In this document: in pieces, positions 16,492 through 25,901 of the stretch | Numbering within the stretch: the stretch's first letter is position 1 | Layout of the letters: each line of letters begins with the position of its first letter | Origin: Bisbaumannia salifodinae | GTDB taxonomy: Bacteria; Pseudomonadota; Gammaproteobacteria; Pseudomonadales; Halomonadaceae | DNA length: 64,000 bases | NCBI RefSeq assembly: GCF_039522585.1 | Contig: NZ_BAAADR010000014.1 | Reading direction: 5' to 3' (one strand) | Notes under the pieces: generated by a model | What the model saw: only the letters and a program-made list of their open reading frames with translations | Database searches by the model: none | What the model was told of the DNA's origin: nothing | Position numbers and translations under genes: made by a program

Positions 16492-18692
16492 GCGGGGGCT
16501 CCCGGTAACCATTCGATGGGCGCACGGCGGGCGATCAGGCGTCGTCGGCCGGCCTGGGTAAAGCGTACCTCGATCACCGGGTCATGGGGTTCTCCCTCCA
16601 CCACCAGCACCTCGCCCTCGCCGAAGACCGCATGGCGCAGGCGCTGCCCGGGGCGCGGCGCCGCCTCGCCCCGGTAGTCGGCGGCGGGGCTGGCCACGCC
16701 GGCGGCCTCGGCGGCCAGCGGCAGCTCGATGCCCTGGCGGCGCAGGTAGTCCGCCACCAGCGGCGCCGCGGCGACTGGCAAGGGCTCGGTAATGGCCTGG
16801 GGCGCCGCCAGGGCCTCGGCCAGGCGGTTGCACTGGGCCCAGTGGGTCTCGGCCAGGAAGCGACTGGGCGGGTGTTCGCCGCCGTCGTGGAGCAGCAGCA
16901 GGCGCTCCCGGGCCCGGGTAATGGCCACGTAGTAGAGGCGCCGCTCTTCCTCCAGGCGCGCCTCGTCGAGGGGGTTGTCGCGGCTGTAGTGGGGGAAATC
17001 TTCCTCGTTGGCGCCCCACAGGGCCACCAGGGGCCACTCCAGCCCCTTGGCGCCATGCACCGTGGTGATCAGCACCCCATCGTCGCGGTTCTCCACCGGG
17101 CTGCGCAACAGGGCGATAAAGGCCTCCGGGTCGCTGCCCAGCTCGGCGGCCTGCTCCACCAGCACATCCAGCAGGCGCACGTCCTCCTCGCCCTTCTCGC
17201 GGCGTGCCGCGGCGCGCTTGAGCACCTTCTCGGCATCCAGGCGCTCCACCACATGGGTCAAGAGGCGATCCGCCGGCCAGCGCCCCCGCTTCGGCAGGTC
17301 GCAGAGCAGCTCCCAGCGCCGCTTGAGGTTGCGCCGCTGGATCGGCTTGAGGCCGGCCAGCAGCGGGTCATGGCGCTCCGGGTAGGCCTGGGTCTCGGCC
17401 AGGTGGCGCACCAGGGCATGCAGGCGCTCGTGGGGCACGAAGGGGGTCGGCTGGGCGAACAGCAGGGCGAGGCGCTCGGGGTCGCGCAGATGGCGCCCGT
17501 CCCGGGCCACCTCCAGGTAGCCGGCCAGGGCCTGCACCAGGGGCAGGCGGAAGACGAAGCGATCCTCCCGGCTCAGCCGGAAGGGAATGCCGGCGCGCAG
17601 CAGCGCCAGCTGCACCGGCACCGAGAGCGCCCAGCTGCGTACCAGCACGCAGGCCTCGTCGAGGCCGCGGCCCCCACCCCGCCAGTCGCCCAGGGCCTCG
17701 ACCAGGCGGGCGCTGCCCTGGGCCAGGTCGAGGCGGGTCCGGGGATTCTCCGGGGCCGCCAGGCAGAGCTGATTCGGCCGACGCCGGTTGGCGGCGATGG
17801 CGTGGTTGGCGGCCAGGGCCAGGGCATGGCCATGGCGGAAGGTGGTGGAGAGCGGGTAGTCCCGGGCCGCGCCGAAGGTGGCGGTGAAGTCCTCGAGCAT
17901 GGTGTCCGGATGAGCGCCCCGCCACTCATAGATGCACTGGTTGGCATCCCCCACCGCCATCACCGCCGCCCGGTCGCCGGCCAGCATCGCCAGCAGGCGC
18001 TGCTGGGCGGCATTGATGTCCTGGTACTCGTCGATGATCACCTGATCGAGGTAACCCTGGACCCGGGCCTGGAGGCGCGGATCCGCCGCCAGCGCCGTCA
18101 GCGGGCGATAGAGCAGGTCCGCATAGGTCATCTGACCATGGTCGCCGAGCAGCTGCTCGGCATGGCCGTAGGCGGCGACGAAATGGCGCGTCTCGGGGCC
18201 CAGGGCGAGCCGCTCGTAGAGCCGCTCCGGGGCCACCAGCTCGGCCTTGACCAGTTCGCAGAAGTGGCCGAAGGCCTCCAGGGTCTCCGGCTCCAGGGCG
18301 CCCTCGACCTCCGTCCCCTCCCCCAGGGCCTGGAGGGTCGCCTGGCGCAGCAGGCGCTCGCGCTGCCACTCCTGGGTGAGCAACTGACGGGGCGCCAGCA
18401 CGCCCCAGCGGGTCAGGCTTTGGGTCAGGCGGTGGCCCAGGGAGTGGAAGGTGCGCACGTCCGGAAGCCGCTGGCCGGCGGGGGCATGGCGGGCCAGCTT
18501 GGCGGTAAAATCCTCCCGCGCCGAGCGATTGAACATCAACACCAGGATCCGTGACGGCGGCACGCCCCGGGCCAGCAGCTCCAGCACCCGGGCCACCAGG
18601 GTGGTGGTCTTGCCGGCCCCGGCCACCGCGGCGACCCGGGCATGCCCCTCCCGGTGGGCGACCACCGCCCGCTGCTCCTCGGTCAGTCGCAT
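16488..18692 (-). CDS. UvrD/Rep-family superfamily 1 DNA helicase
   Basis: This 734-aa helicase shows all SF1A motifs: Q-motif LTEEQRAVVAH at the start, Walker A VAAVAGAGKTTT, VLMFNRSAR, Walker B DEYQDIN, GDANQCIYEWRGA, the motif IV-like STTFRHG, TTVHGAKGLEWPLV and the motif VI YVAITRARERL. The C-terminal part after about residue 640 resembles the tail of UvrD/PcrA, with a basic segment (AGRRRLIARRAPIEWLP). It probably acts in repair or replication restart. The start at 18692 overlaps the DUF1285 stop by 10 bp. Which subfamily it belongs to is not certain. Confidence 0.85.
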   Translation of the reverse strand: MRLTEEQRAVVAHREGHARVAAVAGAGKTTTLVARVLELLARGVPPSRILVLMFNRSAREDFTAKLARHAPAGQRLPDVRTFHSLGHRLTQSLTRWGVLAPRQLLTQEWQRERLLRQATLQALGEGTEVEGALEPETLEAFGHFCELVKAELVAPERLYERLALGPETRHFVAAYGHAEQLLGDHGQMTYADLLYRPLTALAADPRLQARVQGYLDQVIIDEYQDINAAQQRLLAMLAGDRAAVMAVGDANQCIYEWRGAHPDTMLEDFTATFGAARDYPLSTTFRHGHALALAANHAIAANRRRPNQLCLAAPENPRTRLDLAQGSARLVEALGDWRGGGRGLDEACVLVRSWALSVPVQLALLRAGIPFRLSREDRFVFRLPLVQALAGYLEVARDGRHLRDPERLALLFAQPTPFVPHERLHALVRHLAETQAYPERHDPLLAGLKPIQRRNLKRRWELLCDLPKRGRWPADRLLTHVVERLDAEKVLKRAAARREKGEEDVRLLDVLVEQAAELGSDPEAFIALLRSPVENRDDGVLITTVHGAKGLEWPLVALWGANEEDFPHYSRDNPLDEARLEEERRLYYVAITRARERLLLLHDGGEHPPSRFLAETHWAQCNRLAEALAAPQAITEPLPVAAAPLVADYLRRQGIELPLAAEAAGVASPAADYRGEAAPRPGQRLRHAVFGEGEVLVVEGEPHDPVIEVRFTQAGRRRLIARRAPIEWLPGAPA

Positions 18693-19249
18693 GCCACCTC
18701 GTTCCCCTCCGCGTCGAGGCAGCCCAGGGGATGCCAGTGGCCACCGCTGGTCAGCCCCAGGGCCAGGATCTCGCCCTGCCGGCGGCTCTCGGCGGCCTCC
18801 ACCAGGCGGTAGAAGAGCGGCCGATTGAGGCGCCCGCAGAGCCCGTGGCGCAGGGCCAGCTCCGGCACCCGGGCGCCGTCGGGGGTCCGGCTCAGAGTCA
18901 AGGGGTGGTCGCCGTCCAGGCGCACTCGCTCCCCGACCTGGGTGGTCAGCCACCAGTCGCCGGTTTCGTCCCGGTCGGCGTCGACGATCAGCAGCGGCCG
19001 ATCCACCACCCGGATCCGCCACTTCTCCTCGGGGCTCACCAGGTAGTGGTGACCGTCCGCCTCGCGGCGCAGCACGCTGGCCAGCAGGCGCACCAGGGCC
19101 GCCCGGCGGATCGGCGTCCCCTCATGGATCCAGTGGCCCTCGGCGTCGATCTCCAGGTCCATGTCGCCGCACAGGGGCGGATCCCAACGCTCCAGGGGCG
19201 GCGACGATCCCGGGGGCGCCAGATGGGCCAGCAGGGGTTCCAGAGACAT
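18683..19249 (-). CDS. DUF1285 family protein
   Basis: A 188-aa cytoplasmic protein of the DUF1285 type, recognised by PPLCGDMDLEIDAEGHWIHEGTP near the start and RRAALVRLLASVLRREADG, then YLVSPEEKWRI. Structures of this family show two small domains, but the function is unknown. The gene sits between tatD and the helicase in the same orientation and overlaps the latter. Confidence 0.75.
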   Translation of the reverse strand: MSLEPLLAHLAPPGSSPPLERWDPPLCGDMDLEIDAEGHWIHEGTPIRRAALVRLLASVLRREADGHHYLVSPEEKWRIRVVDRPLLIVDADRDETGDWWLTTQVGERVRLDGDHPLTLSRTPDGARVPELALRHGLCGRLNRPLFYRLVEAAESRRQGEILALGLTSGGHWHPLGCLDAEGNEVACD

Positions 19250-19295
19250 GAGGCGGCTCCTTTTATCAGGACATGACGACCAGGTCGGGACCAGC

Positions 19296-20141
19296 CTAGA
19301 TCAGGCCCGCCTGGGCCAGCGACTGGCGCACCTCGGCGGGGGCCTCCGGGGCGGCGGCGCGGAACAGCCGATAGAAGTTGGCGGTGGTCTGCATGGCCAC
19401 CTCGTCGACGCTGATGCCGCGTTCGGCGGCGATCGCCTCGGCCACCTCCACCACCCACTGGGGCTCGTTGGGCTTGCCGCGGTGGGGCACCGGAGCCAGA
19501 TAGGGGCTGTCGGTCTCGATCAGCAGCCGGTCCAGGGGGATGCGCCGGGCCAGCTCACGGATGGCGCCGGCGTTGCGGAAGGTGACGATGCCGGAAAGCG
19601 ACACATAGAAGCCGTGGCGCACCGCCTCCCGGGCCATGTCCAGGTCCTCGGTGAAGCAGTGCAGCACGCCCCCCACCGCCGGGTCCACCTCGTCGCGGAT
19701 CAACGCCAGGGTATCCTCCCTGGCCTCCCGGGTATGGATGATCACCGGCAGCTCCAGCTCCCGGGCCGCCACCAGGTGGCGACGGAAGCGCTCGAGCTGG
19801 CGCTCCCGGGAGGGCACCTTCTCCGGGGTCTTGTCCAGGTAGTGGTAATCGAGGCCGGTCTCGCCGATGGCCACGGCGGCGTAGCGCTCGGCGCATTCGA
19901 CGATATCGCTCACCTCGGGCTCGCGGGCGACGCCATGCAACGGGTGCACGCCGGCGGAGATCACCACGTCGTCGTGGGCGCGGGCGATCTCGGCGATGCC
20001 GGGCACCTCGTCGAGGGTCACGGCGATGGCCAGGAACTGGCGCACGTCCCGGGCCCGGGCGGCCGCCAGGGCGGCCCCCAGGTCACCGTCATGGGCGCTC
20101 AGGTCGAGGCGGTCGAGATGGCAGTGGGAATCAACAAACAT
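19296..20141 (-). CDS. ycfH: TatD-family metal-dependent deoxyribonuclease (YcfH)
   Basis: This TIM-barrel hydrolase has 281 aa. Metal-binding motifs are visible: FVDSHCHLD at the start, GETGLDYHY (Glu), VIIHTREA (His), LHCFTE (His) and ETDSPYLAP (Asp). The same order holB-pilZ-ycfH is seen in many gammaproteobacteria. An upstream in-frame start would read through the AT-rich gap after pilZ, so 20141 is preferred. Substrate is DNA or small esters in relatives; unknown here. Confidence 0.93.
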   Translation of the reverse strand: MFVDSHCHLDRLDLSAHDGDLGAALAAARARDVRQFLAIAVTLDEVPGIAEIARAHDDVVISAGVHPLHGVAREPEVSDIVECAERYAAVAIGETGLDYHYLDKTPEKVPSRERQLERFRRHLVAARELELPVIIHTREAREDTLALIRDEVDPAVGGVLHCFTEDLDMAREAVRHGFYVSLSGIVTFRNAGAIRELARRIPLDRLLIETDSPYLAPVPHRGKPNEPQWVVEVAEAIAAERGISVDEVAMQTTANFYRLFRAAAPEAPAEVRQSLAQAGLI

Positions 20142-20223
20142 GGGAGAAACACCGAAAAGAAAAATCCTATCGCGCCGACGATATCGGCAGGCGATAACCA
20201 ATAATAATGACGCGCTTCTGGCG

Positions 20224-20559
20224 TTAGAGGGTGTAGGTCGGCGCACCCTTGTCGAGCTGGCCGGCCAGATGGGTCTCGATGCGATCGCGTACCGCCTGGT
20301 CCTCGGCGCGAAAGTGCACGCCGATGCCCGGTACCCGGCGCCCGCTGACCCCCGGCGGCGAGATCCATACCACCTGGCCGGTGACCGGCAGGCGCTCGCT
20401 CTCGCCGGGCAGGGTCAGCAGCAGGAAGACCTCCTGCCCCAGCTCGTAGCGCTCCTTGGTGGGCACGAAGATGCCGCCCCGCTCCAGGGAGGGCATATAG
20501 GCCGACAGCAGGGTCGGCACATCATGAATCGTCAACGACAGGGCCTTCTGTCCACTCAT
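20224..20559 (-). CDS. pilZ: Type IV pilus assembly protein PilZ
   Basis: A 111-aa single PilZ domain of the type encoded next to holB. It reads AYMPSLERGGIFVPT, then YELGQEVFLLLTLP and GIGVHF. It lacks the RxxxR c-di-GMP motif at its N-terminus, as does Pseudomonas PilZ, which acts in pilus assembly through partner proteins rather than by binding c-di-GMP. It lies 25 bp after holB. Confidence 0.9.
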   Translation of the reverse strand: MSGQKALSLTIHDVPTLLSAYMPSLERGGIFVPTKERYELGQEVFLLLTLPGESERLPVTGQVVWISPPGVSGRRVPGIGVHFRAEDQAVRDRIETHLAGQLDKGAPTYTL

Positions 20560-20584
20560 GGCACGCCTCCGGCAGGGCAGGGAA

Positions 20585-21574
20585 TCAGGAACGCAGCAGC
20601 GCCGACCAGCGAATCAGCCAGGCCTCCAGGGCCAACTGGGGATTGGGGTTGCCGCCACTGGCCACCAGGCGCCGTTGTTCTCGAGCGTAGTCCAGCAGGC
20701 GAAACCAGTCCTGGACCCGGGCGTTCTTGACCGCCTGGCGATAGAGGGCTAGCAGGTCCGGGTTGCGCAGGCGCCGCTCGTCCCCGGAGAGGCCGAAGCG
20801 AATCAGGTCCTCGAGCCAGTCGATACCATACCACAGCAGTTGCTCCAGCGGATGGCCGCCCAGCCGGCTGGCCTCCGCCACCGGTTCGGCGCCGCGCACC
20901 AGGGCGTCGAAGGCCTCGTGGAGATCCTGGCGCAGGGCGCGGGCCTCGGGGGCGGCCAGGGAGCGGGCCAGCAGGGGCGCGCCGCCCGCCACCCGCAACC
21001 AGAAGTCGGCCTGCTCCGGATCCCCCAGCTCGCGGCCCAGCCACTCCCGGGCCGGACCCGCCTCCGGCTGGCCCAGGGCGAGCTGCTGACAACGGGAGCG
21101 AATGGTGGGCAGGATCCGCGACGGCACCTCCGCCAGCAGGATAAACAGGGTGCGGCCGCCCGGCTCCTCCAGGCTCTTGAGCAGGGCATTGGCGGCGGCC
21201 AGGTTCATGGCCTCCGCCGGGGCCAGCACGATCACCCGGTAGCCGCCCTGCTGGGCGGTCTGGGTAACGAAGGCGTTGACCTCGCGGATCGCATCGATGC
21301 GGATCAGCCGGCTCTTCTCGGCGGGACTCACGCGCATCAGGTCGGGATGATAGCCGGAAGCCAGCATGGCGCAGCCGTGACACTCACCGCAGGCGAACTC
21401 CCCCGGGGCCTGGCAGAGGCTGCGCGCCACCAGGGCCTCGGCGAGGGACTCGCCGCCCACCCCCGGCACCCCAGCCAGGAGCAGCGCATGGGGCAGGCGC
21501 CCGGCATCCTGACGGGCGACGAGCCCGCGCCAGAGTTCCTGCTGCCAGGGCAGCGGCCGGGGCATCAGCGCCAT
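20585..21574 (-). CDS. holB: DNA polymerase III subunit delta prime
   Basis: This 329-aa clamp-loader subunit has the AAA+ fold with a degenerate Walker A (GVPGVGGES, no Lys), as expected because delta prime does not hydrolyse ATP. The zinc module C-x8-C-x2-C-x2-C lies at FACGECHGCAM and the upstream Cys. The arginine-finger region reads RSRC. The start overlaps the tmk stop by 10 bp. Confidence 0.93.
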   Translation of the reverse strand: MALMPRPLPWQQELWRGLVARQDAGRLPHALLLAGVPGVGGESLAEALVARSLCQAPGEFACGECHGCAMLASGYHPDLMRVSPAEKSRLIRIDAIREVNAFVTQTAQQGGYRVIVLAPAEAMNLAAANALLKSLEEPGGRTLFILLAEVPSRILPTIRSRCQQLALGQPEAGPAREWLGRELGDPEQADFWLRVAGGAPLLARSLAAPEARALRQDLHEAFDALVRGAEPVAEASRLGGHPLEQLLWYGIDWLEDLIRFGLSGDERRLRNPDLLALYRQAVKNARVQDWFRLLDYAREQRRLVASGGNPNPQLALEAWLIRWSALLRS

Positions 21575-22218
21575 GCCGCCACCTCGGCTTCCAGGCGCGC
21601 GAGGATATCGGCCTGGACCCGCTCCAGGGGGCGGGCGGCATCGATCACCGTGATGCGCTCGGGCTCCGCCTGGGCTCGGGCCAGGTAGCCCCGACGCACC
21701 CGCTCGAAGAAGGCGCCACGCTCCTGCTCGAAGCGATCGCGCTCGCCGCCCTGGGCCGCCAGGCGACCCGCCAGGCGCGCCTGGGAGGCGGCCAGCGGCA
21801 TATCCAGCAGCAGGGTCAGGTCGGGGCGCAGCTCGCCCTGCACCAGCCGCTCGAGGGCGGCGATCTGCGCCATGTCGCCGCCACGGCCGGCGCCCTGGTA
21901 GGCATAGGTGGCATCGGTGAAGCGGTCACAGAGCACCCAGGCGCCGCGCTCCAGGGCCGGGCGGATCTTACGGGCCAGGTGCTGGGCCCGGGCGGCGAAG
22001 ACCAGCAGCAGCTCGGCGTCATTGCACAGGGGGTCGTCGCCATCCGTGGCCAGCAGCAGCTCGCGGATGCGCTCGGCGCCGGGGGTGCCGCCGGGTTCCC
22101 GGGTGGCCACCACCTCGATGCCCCGGGCCTCCAGCCAGGTGCGGATCAGGGCGCCATTGGTGGTCTTGCCGACCCCCTCGCCGCCCTCCAGGGTGATAAA
22201 GCGTCCGCGCCTCGACAT
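21565..22218 (-). CDS. tmk: Thymidylate kinase
   Basis: This 217-aa enzyme converts dTMP to dTDP. Motifs: P-loop TLEGGEGVGKTT, the DRX-type dTMP site TREPGGTP, LCDRFTDATYAYQGAGRG and the lid region RLAAQGGERDRFEQE. The start has an AAGGAG Shine-Dalgarno 5 bp upstream. A 30-bp gap separates it from mltG. Confidence 0.96.
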   Translation of the reverse strand: MSRRGRFITLEGGEGVGKTTNGALIRTWLEARGIEVVATREPGGTPGAERIRELLLATDGDDPLCNDAELLLVFAARAQHLARKIRPALERGAWVLCDRFTDATYAYQGAGRGGDMAQIAALERLVQGELRPDLTLLLDMPLAASQARLAGRLAAQGGERDRFEQERGAFFERVRRGYLARAQAEPERITVIDAARPLERVQADILARLEAEVAAWR

Positions 22219-22248
22219 AACGGCTCCTTGGCTCGAGTGTGTGCGATG

Positions 22249-23250
22249 TTACCGGTTGCGGATATAGCGGTTCACCGCGTTATTGTGCTCGCGCAGGGTG
22301 CGCGAGAAGTGATGGGTTCCGTCGCCCCGGGCCACGAAATAGAGCGTCTCGCCGGGCAGCGGGTTCACCGCCGCCTCCAGGGCGGCCCGCCCCGGCATGG
22401 CGATGGGGGTGGGCGGCATGCCATCGATCACATAGGTGTTGTAGGGGGTCGTCTCGCGCAGGTCGGCATAGGTGATGCGTCCCTCGTAGCGCTCGCCCAT
22501 GCCGTAGATCACGGTGGGATCGGTCTGCAACCGCATGCCCCGCTCCATGCGTCGCTTGAAGACGCCGGCGATCTCGCGGCGCTCCTCCGGCGCCCCGGTC
22601 TCCCGCTCGATCAGCGAGGCCATGATCAGCGCCTCATAGGGGGTGTCGAGGGTCAGGCCATCGACCCGCTCGGCCCACACCTCCTCGAGAATGGTCTCCA
22701 TGCGACGATGCGCCTGCTGCAGGATCTCCAGGTCGCTGAGCCCCTTGTGGTAGCGGTAGGTATCGGGGAAGAACCAGCCCTCGGGATGCTCCCCTTCACG
22801 GCCCAGCAGGGCCATGATCTCGTCATCGCCAAGCTCGGCGGTTTCCTGGGCCAGCTTGGGCGCCTCGGCCAGGGCCTGGCGCAACTGGCGGAAGGTCCAG
22901 CCCTCGGGAATGGTCAGCGGGTAGGTGACCACCCGATCGCTGCCCAGCAGACTGATCAGCTCGCGCCCGCTCATGCCCGGCTCGAGCATATATTCGCCGA
23001 CCCTCAGCTGGGGTACGTTCTCCGGCTCCAGCCGGGTCAACAGGCGAAAGGCCCACTCGTCGGCGATGATCTCGCCGGCGGCGAGCTCGCTTACCACCCG
23101 ATGGTAGCCAGCTCCCCGGGGCACCTCATAGAGGGTCGGCTCGTCGATAGCGATGGGCGCCGCGAGCCGACTCTGCCAATAGTGATGGCCTCCCACCAGC
23201 AGGGCCGCACCCAGTACCAGCAGGATCGCCAGGAGTTTCACCACACGCAT
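22249..23250 (-). CDS. mltG: Endolytic murein transglycosylase MltG
   Basis: This 333-aa inner-membrane enzyme cuts nascent glycan strands and sets their length. There is one N-terminal membrane helix (LLAILLVLGAALLVG), a LysM-like region (GWTFRQLRQAL) and the YceG domain with the catalytic Glu in ASLIERETG. Further on, DPTVIYGMG and YNTYVIDGMPPTPI match the family. The start at 23250 has a GAGGTG ribosome site; longer starts would overlap most of pabC's end. Confidence 0.94.
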   Translation of the reverse strand: MRVVKLLAILLVLGAALLVGGHHYWQSRLAAPIAIDEPTLYEVPRGAGYHRVVSELAAGEIIADEWAFRLLTRLEPENVPQLRVGEYMLEPGMSGRELISLLGSDRVVTYPLTIPEGWTFRQLRQALAEAPKLAQETAELGDDEIMALLGREGEHPEGWFFPDTYRYHKGLSDLEILQQAHRRMETILEEVWAERVDGLTLDTPYEALIMASLIERETGAPEERREIAGVFKRRMERGMRLQTDPTVIYGMGERYEGRITYADLRETTPYNTYVIDGMPPTPIAMPGRAALEAAVNPLPGETLYFVARGDGTHHFSRTLREHNNAVNRYIRNR

Positions 23251-23276
23251 GGAACACACCTCAAAAGATGGCAGAA

Positions 23277-24077
23277 TCAGGGGGCAGGATAACCCAGCAG
23301 CGGATGCGCCAAGGCCGGCAGCTCGCCCAGCACCGCCCCCGGGGACCAGCGCTTGAGGCAGCGGCCATCGGCGGCGTCGAGCCGGACCAGGGGCCAGACC
23401 CCCTGCACCGAGTTGAGCAGCCACACCGCCTCGGCCTCCTCCAGCGCCTCGGGGCCGACACGCACCCGATGAATCGGGAGGCGCGCGCCGAGCTCGGCCA
23501 GCAGGGTGCCGGCCACGCCGCAGCGGCTCAGGTCCGGCGTCTCGAGCCGGCCGTTCCGACGCCACACCAGGTTCATGCAGGTGGCCTCCACCAGCCGGCC
23601 GTCGCTGTCACAGAGCAGCCCCTCGGCGATGGCCGGGTCCGACCACTCGCCGCGGGCCAGGACATTCTCCAGCCGGTTGAGGTGCTTGAGCCCGGCCAGG
23701 GCCGGCTGAATGCCCAGGCGCAGGGTGCAGTGGCGCGCCCGCACCCCGCGCCAGCGCTCGGGCCGGGGGACGAAGTCACTGAGCTGCCAGCGCAGCCGCG
23801 GGCTGGGCGCCTCGGGCGCCAGGTAACCGCGCCCTCCCCCGCCTCGGGTGACGATCAGCTTGAGAACCTTGAGGCCGACCCCGGCCTGGGCCGGCAGGGC
23901 CTCCAGGCCCTCGGGCATGGCGAAGCCGAGCCGCTCGCAGCCCCGGGCCAGGCGTGCCAGATGGGCCTCCCAGAGCAGCGGCCGGCCATCGCGCACCAGC
24001 ACCGTCTCGAAGAGGCCGTCGCCATAGGCGAGCCCCCGGTCATCCAGGGGCAGCGGGGCCTGGGCATCCTCCCACAT
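23277..24077 (-). CDS. pabC: Aminodeoxychorismate lyase
   Basis: This fold-type IV PLP enzyme makes p-aminobenzoate for folate. At 266 aa it matches E. coli PabC (269 aa). Visible features are RGLAYGDGLFETVLV at the start, the PLP lysine in GLKHLNRLENVLAR, and EATCMNLVWRRNG. It sits between fabF and mltG, the conserved gammaproteobacterial order. The gap to fabF is 8 bp. Confidence 0.93.
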   Translation of the reverse strand: MWEDAQAPLPLDDRGLAYGDGLFETVLVRDGRPLLWEAHLARLARGCERLGFAMPEGLEALPAQAGVGLKVLKLIVTRGGGGRGYLAPEAPSPRLRWQLSDFVPRPERWRGVRARHCTLRLGIQPALAGLKHLNRLENVLARGEWSDPAIAEGLLCDSDGRLVEATCMNLVWRRNGRLETPDLSRCGVAGTLLAELGARLPIHRVRVGPEALEEAEAVWLLNSVQGVWPLVRLDAADGRCLKRWSPGAVLGELPALAHPLLGYPAP

Positions 24078-24085
24078 GGGCGAGC

Positions 24086-25324
24086 CTAGACGCGGGTGAA
24101 GACCAGGGAGCCGTTGGTGCCACCGAAGCCGAAGGAGTTGGACAGGGCCACCTCGATACGCTTCTCCTGGGCACTCTGGGGCACATAGTTGAGCACGCAG
24201 CCCTCCTGGGGGTTGTCCAGGTTGATGGTGGGCGGCGCCACCTGGTCGCGAATCGCCAGGATGCTGAACACCGCCTCCACCGCGCCGGCGGCGCCCAGCA
24301 GGTGGCCGATCATCGACTTGGTGGAGCTCACCGCCACCGACTTGGCGGCCTCGCCCATCACCCGCTCCACGGCACGACTCTCGGCCAGGTCCCCGGCGGG
24401 GGTGGAGGTGCCGTGGGCATTGATGTAATCGACGCGGGAGGCATCGATACCGGCATCCAGGATGGCGTTGCGCATGGCGGCCGCCGCGCCGCTGCCGTCC
24501 TCCGGCGGCGCCGTCATATGGTAGGCGTCGTCGCTCATGCCGAAGCCGGCCACCTCGGCATAGATGGTGGCACCGCGGGCCTTGGCGTGCTCGTACTCTT
24601 CCAGCACCAGCACCCCGGCGCCGTCGGAGAGCACGAAGCCGTCGCGGTCGCGGTCCCAGGGACGGCTGGCGGCCTGGGGATCATCGTTGCGGGTGGAGAG
24701 CGCCCGGGCCGCGGAGAAACCGCCCAGCCCCAGGGGGGTGGTGGCCATCTCGGCGCCGCCACAGACCATCACGTCGGCATCGCCGTAGGCGATGGTGCGC
24801 GCCCCATAGCCGATGTTATGGGTGCCGGTGGTGCAGGCGGTGGTGATGGCGATATTGGGGCCCTGGAAGCCATGCTGGATGGCCAGGTTGCCGGAGATCA
24901 TATTGATGATGGAGCCCGGCACGAAGAAGGGCGAGATGCGTCGTGCGCCGCCCTTGTTCAAGGCATTATGGTTGTGCTCGATCATCGGCAGGCCGCCGAT
25001 GCCGGAGCCGATGGCCACGCCGATGCGGTGGGCATTGGCCTCGCCACACTCGATGCCGGCATCCTCGATGGCCTGAGATCCCGCGGCGATGCCGTACTGG
25101 ATGAACAGGTCCATCTTGCGGGCATCCTTGGGGTTCATATAAGGACTCACATCGAAGTCCTTGACCGAACCCCCGAAGCGGGTATTGAAACCGCTCACAT
25201 CGAAGTGCTCGATGGGGGCGATCCCGCTCTTGCCGGCAACGATATTGTCCCAGCTCTCCTTGACGCTGTTACCTACGGGTGTCACCAGACCGAGCCCGGT
25301 CACCACGACCCTTCTACGAGGCAT
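24086..25324 (-). CDS. fabF: 3-oxoacyl-ACP synthase II
   Basis: This condensing enzyme elongates fatty acids and has 412 aa. The thiolase fold carries the catalytic Cys in TTACTTGTHNIG and the two His in NAHGTSTPAGD and IGHLLGAAGAVE. It begins MPRRRVVVTGLGLVTPVG with a GGAGGAAAG ribosome site. The gap to acpP holds a terminator-like hairpin, so fabF may be partly transcribed by readthrough. Confidence 0.97.
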   Translation of the reverse strand: MPRRRVVVTGLGLVTPVGNSVKESWDNIVAGKSGIAPIEHFDVSGFNTRFGGSVKDFDVSPYMNPKDARKMDLFIQYGIAAGSQAIEDAGIECGEANAHRIGVAIGSGIGGLPMIEHNHNALNKGGARRISPFFVPGSIINMISGNLAIQHGFQGPNIAITTACTTGTHNIGYGARTIAYGDADVMVCGGAEMATTPLGLGGFSAARALSTRNDDPQAASRPWDRDRDGFVLSDGAGVLVLEEYEHAKARGATIYAEVAGFGMSDDAYHMTAPPEDGSGAAAAMRNAILDAGIDASRVDYINAHGTSTPAGDLAESRAVERVMGEAAKSVAVSSTKSMIGHLLGAAGAVEAVFSILAIRDQVAPPTINLDNPQEGCVLNYVPQSAQEKRIEVALSNSFGFGGTNGSLVFTRV

Positions 25325-25449
25325 CTGCTTTCCTCCAGACGTGTTGGGTGGCACGGCCAAGACGCTACTACCGGCAGCGTGCCGCATCTGCGCGCATTAT
25401 ACCCGACCAACGCCCCGCATGGGATGGGGAGTCGTCGCTGACCGGAGCG

Positions 25450-25490
25450 CAAAAACGCGCGGGAGCCGCCCTGAACCAGGACGACTCCCG
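25450..25490 (-). terminator. Terminator/attenuator between acpP and fabF
   Basis: Minus-strand stem CGGGAG..CCTG / CAGG..CTCCCG (25460-25490) followed by CGCGTTTTTG. It could reduce transcription from the highly expressed acpP into fabF. The rest of the 220-bp gap shows no gene. Confidence 0.6.
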
Positions 25491-25544
25491 CGACGAAGCC
25501 TGACGGGGCTCCGTTACGCCGCCGCGAAGGCGGCACACCCAGGC

Positions 25545-25778
25545 TTACTGGTGGGCGTTGACGTAGTCGATCGCTTCCTGAACGGTAGTGATCTTCTCGG
25601 CCTCTTCGTCGGGGATTTCGGTGTCGAATTCCTCTTCGAGCGCCATCACCAGTTCCACGGTGTCCAGGGAGTCGGCACCCAGGTCTTCGGTGAAGGAAGA
25701 GGTGTTCTGGATATCTTCTTCCTTGACGTTCAGGCGTTCGGCCACAACCTTCTTCACGCGCTCTTCGATAGTGCTCAT
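25545..25778 (-). CDS. acpP: Acyl carrier protein
   Basis: A 77-aa acidic carrier protein. The 4'-phosphopantetheine Ser is in GADSLDTVELVMALEEEF, the canonical DSL motif. It starts MSTIEERVKKVVAERLNV with GGAGTGA upstream. Codon use is more AT-rich than in neighbours, as expected for a very highly expressed gene. Confidence 0.98.
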   Translation of the reverse strand: MSTIEERVKKVVAERLNVKEEDIQNTSSFTEDLGADSLDTVELVMALEEEFDTEIPDEEAEKITTVQEAIDYVNAHQ

Positions 25779-25871
25779 TCTCAAGTCACTCCAATCGTTC
25801 AAATAAGCCGCACGGAACCCCGTACGAAATCCGCAAGCGAAGCTGCGGGGTAGTTTATAGACCGCACCTGA

Positions 25872-25892
25872 GGGACGCAACAGATGCGTCCC
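25872..25892 (-). terminator. Hairpin between fabG and acpP
   Basis: Perfect stem GGGACGCA / TGCGTCCC with a 5-base loop, without a clear U-tract. It may be an attenuator or mRNA stabiliser. Just downstream, TTGCGT-N17-TAAACT is a weak candidate promoter for acpP. Confidence 0.35.
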
Positions 25893-25901
25893 CCGGATGG
25901 A

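Noticed and set aside
16584..18554. A 656-codon plus-strand ORF opposite the helicase gene
   Set aside because: Antisense shadow; the minus strand has every SF1 helicase motif in order.
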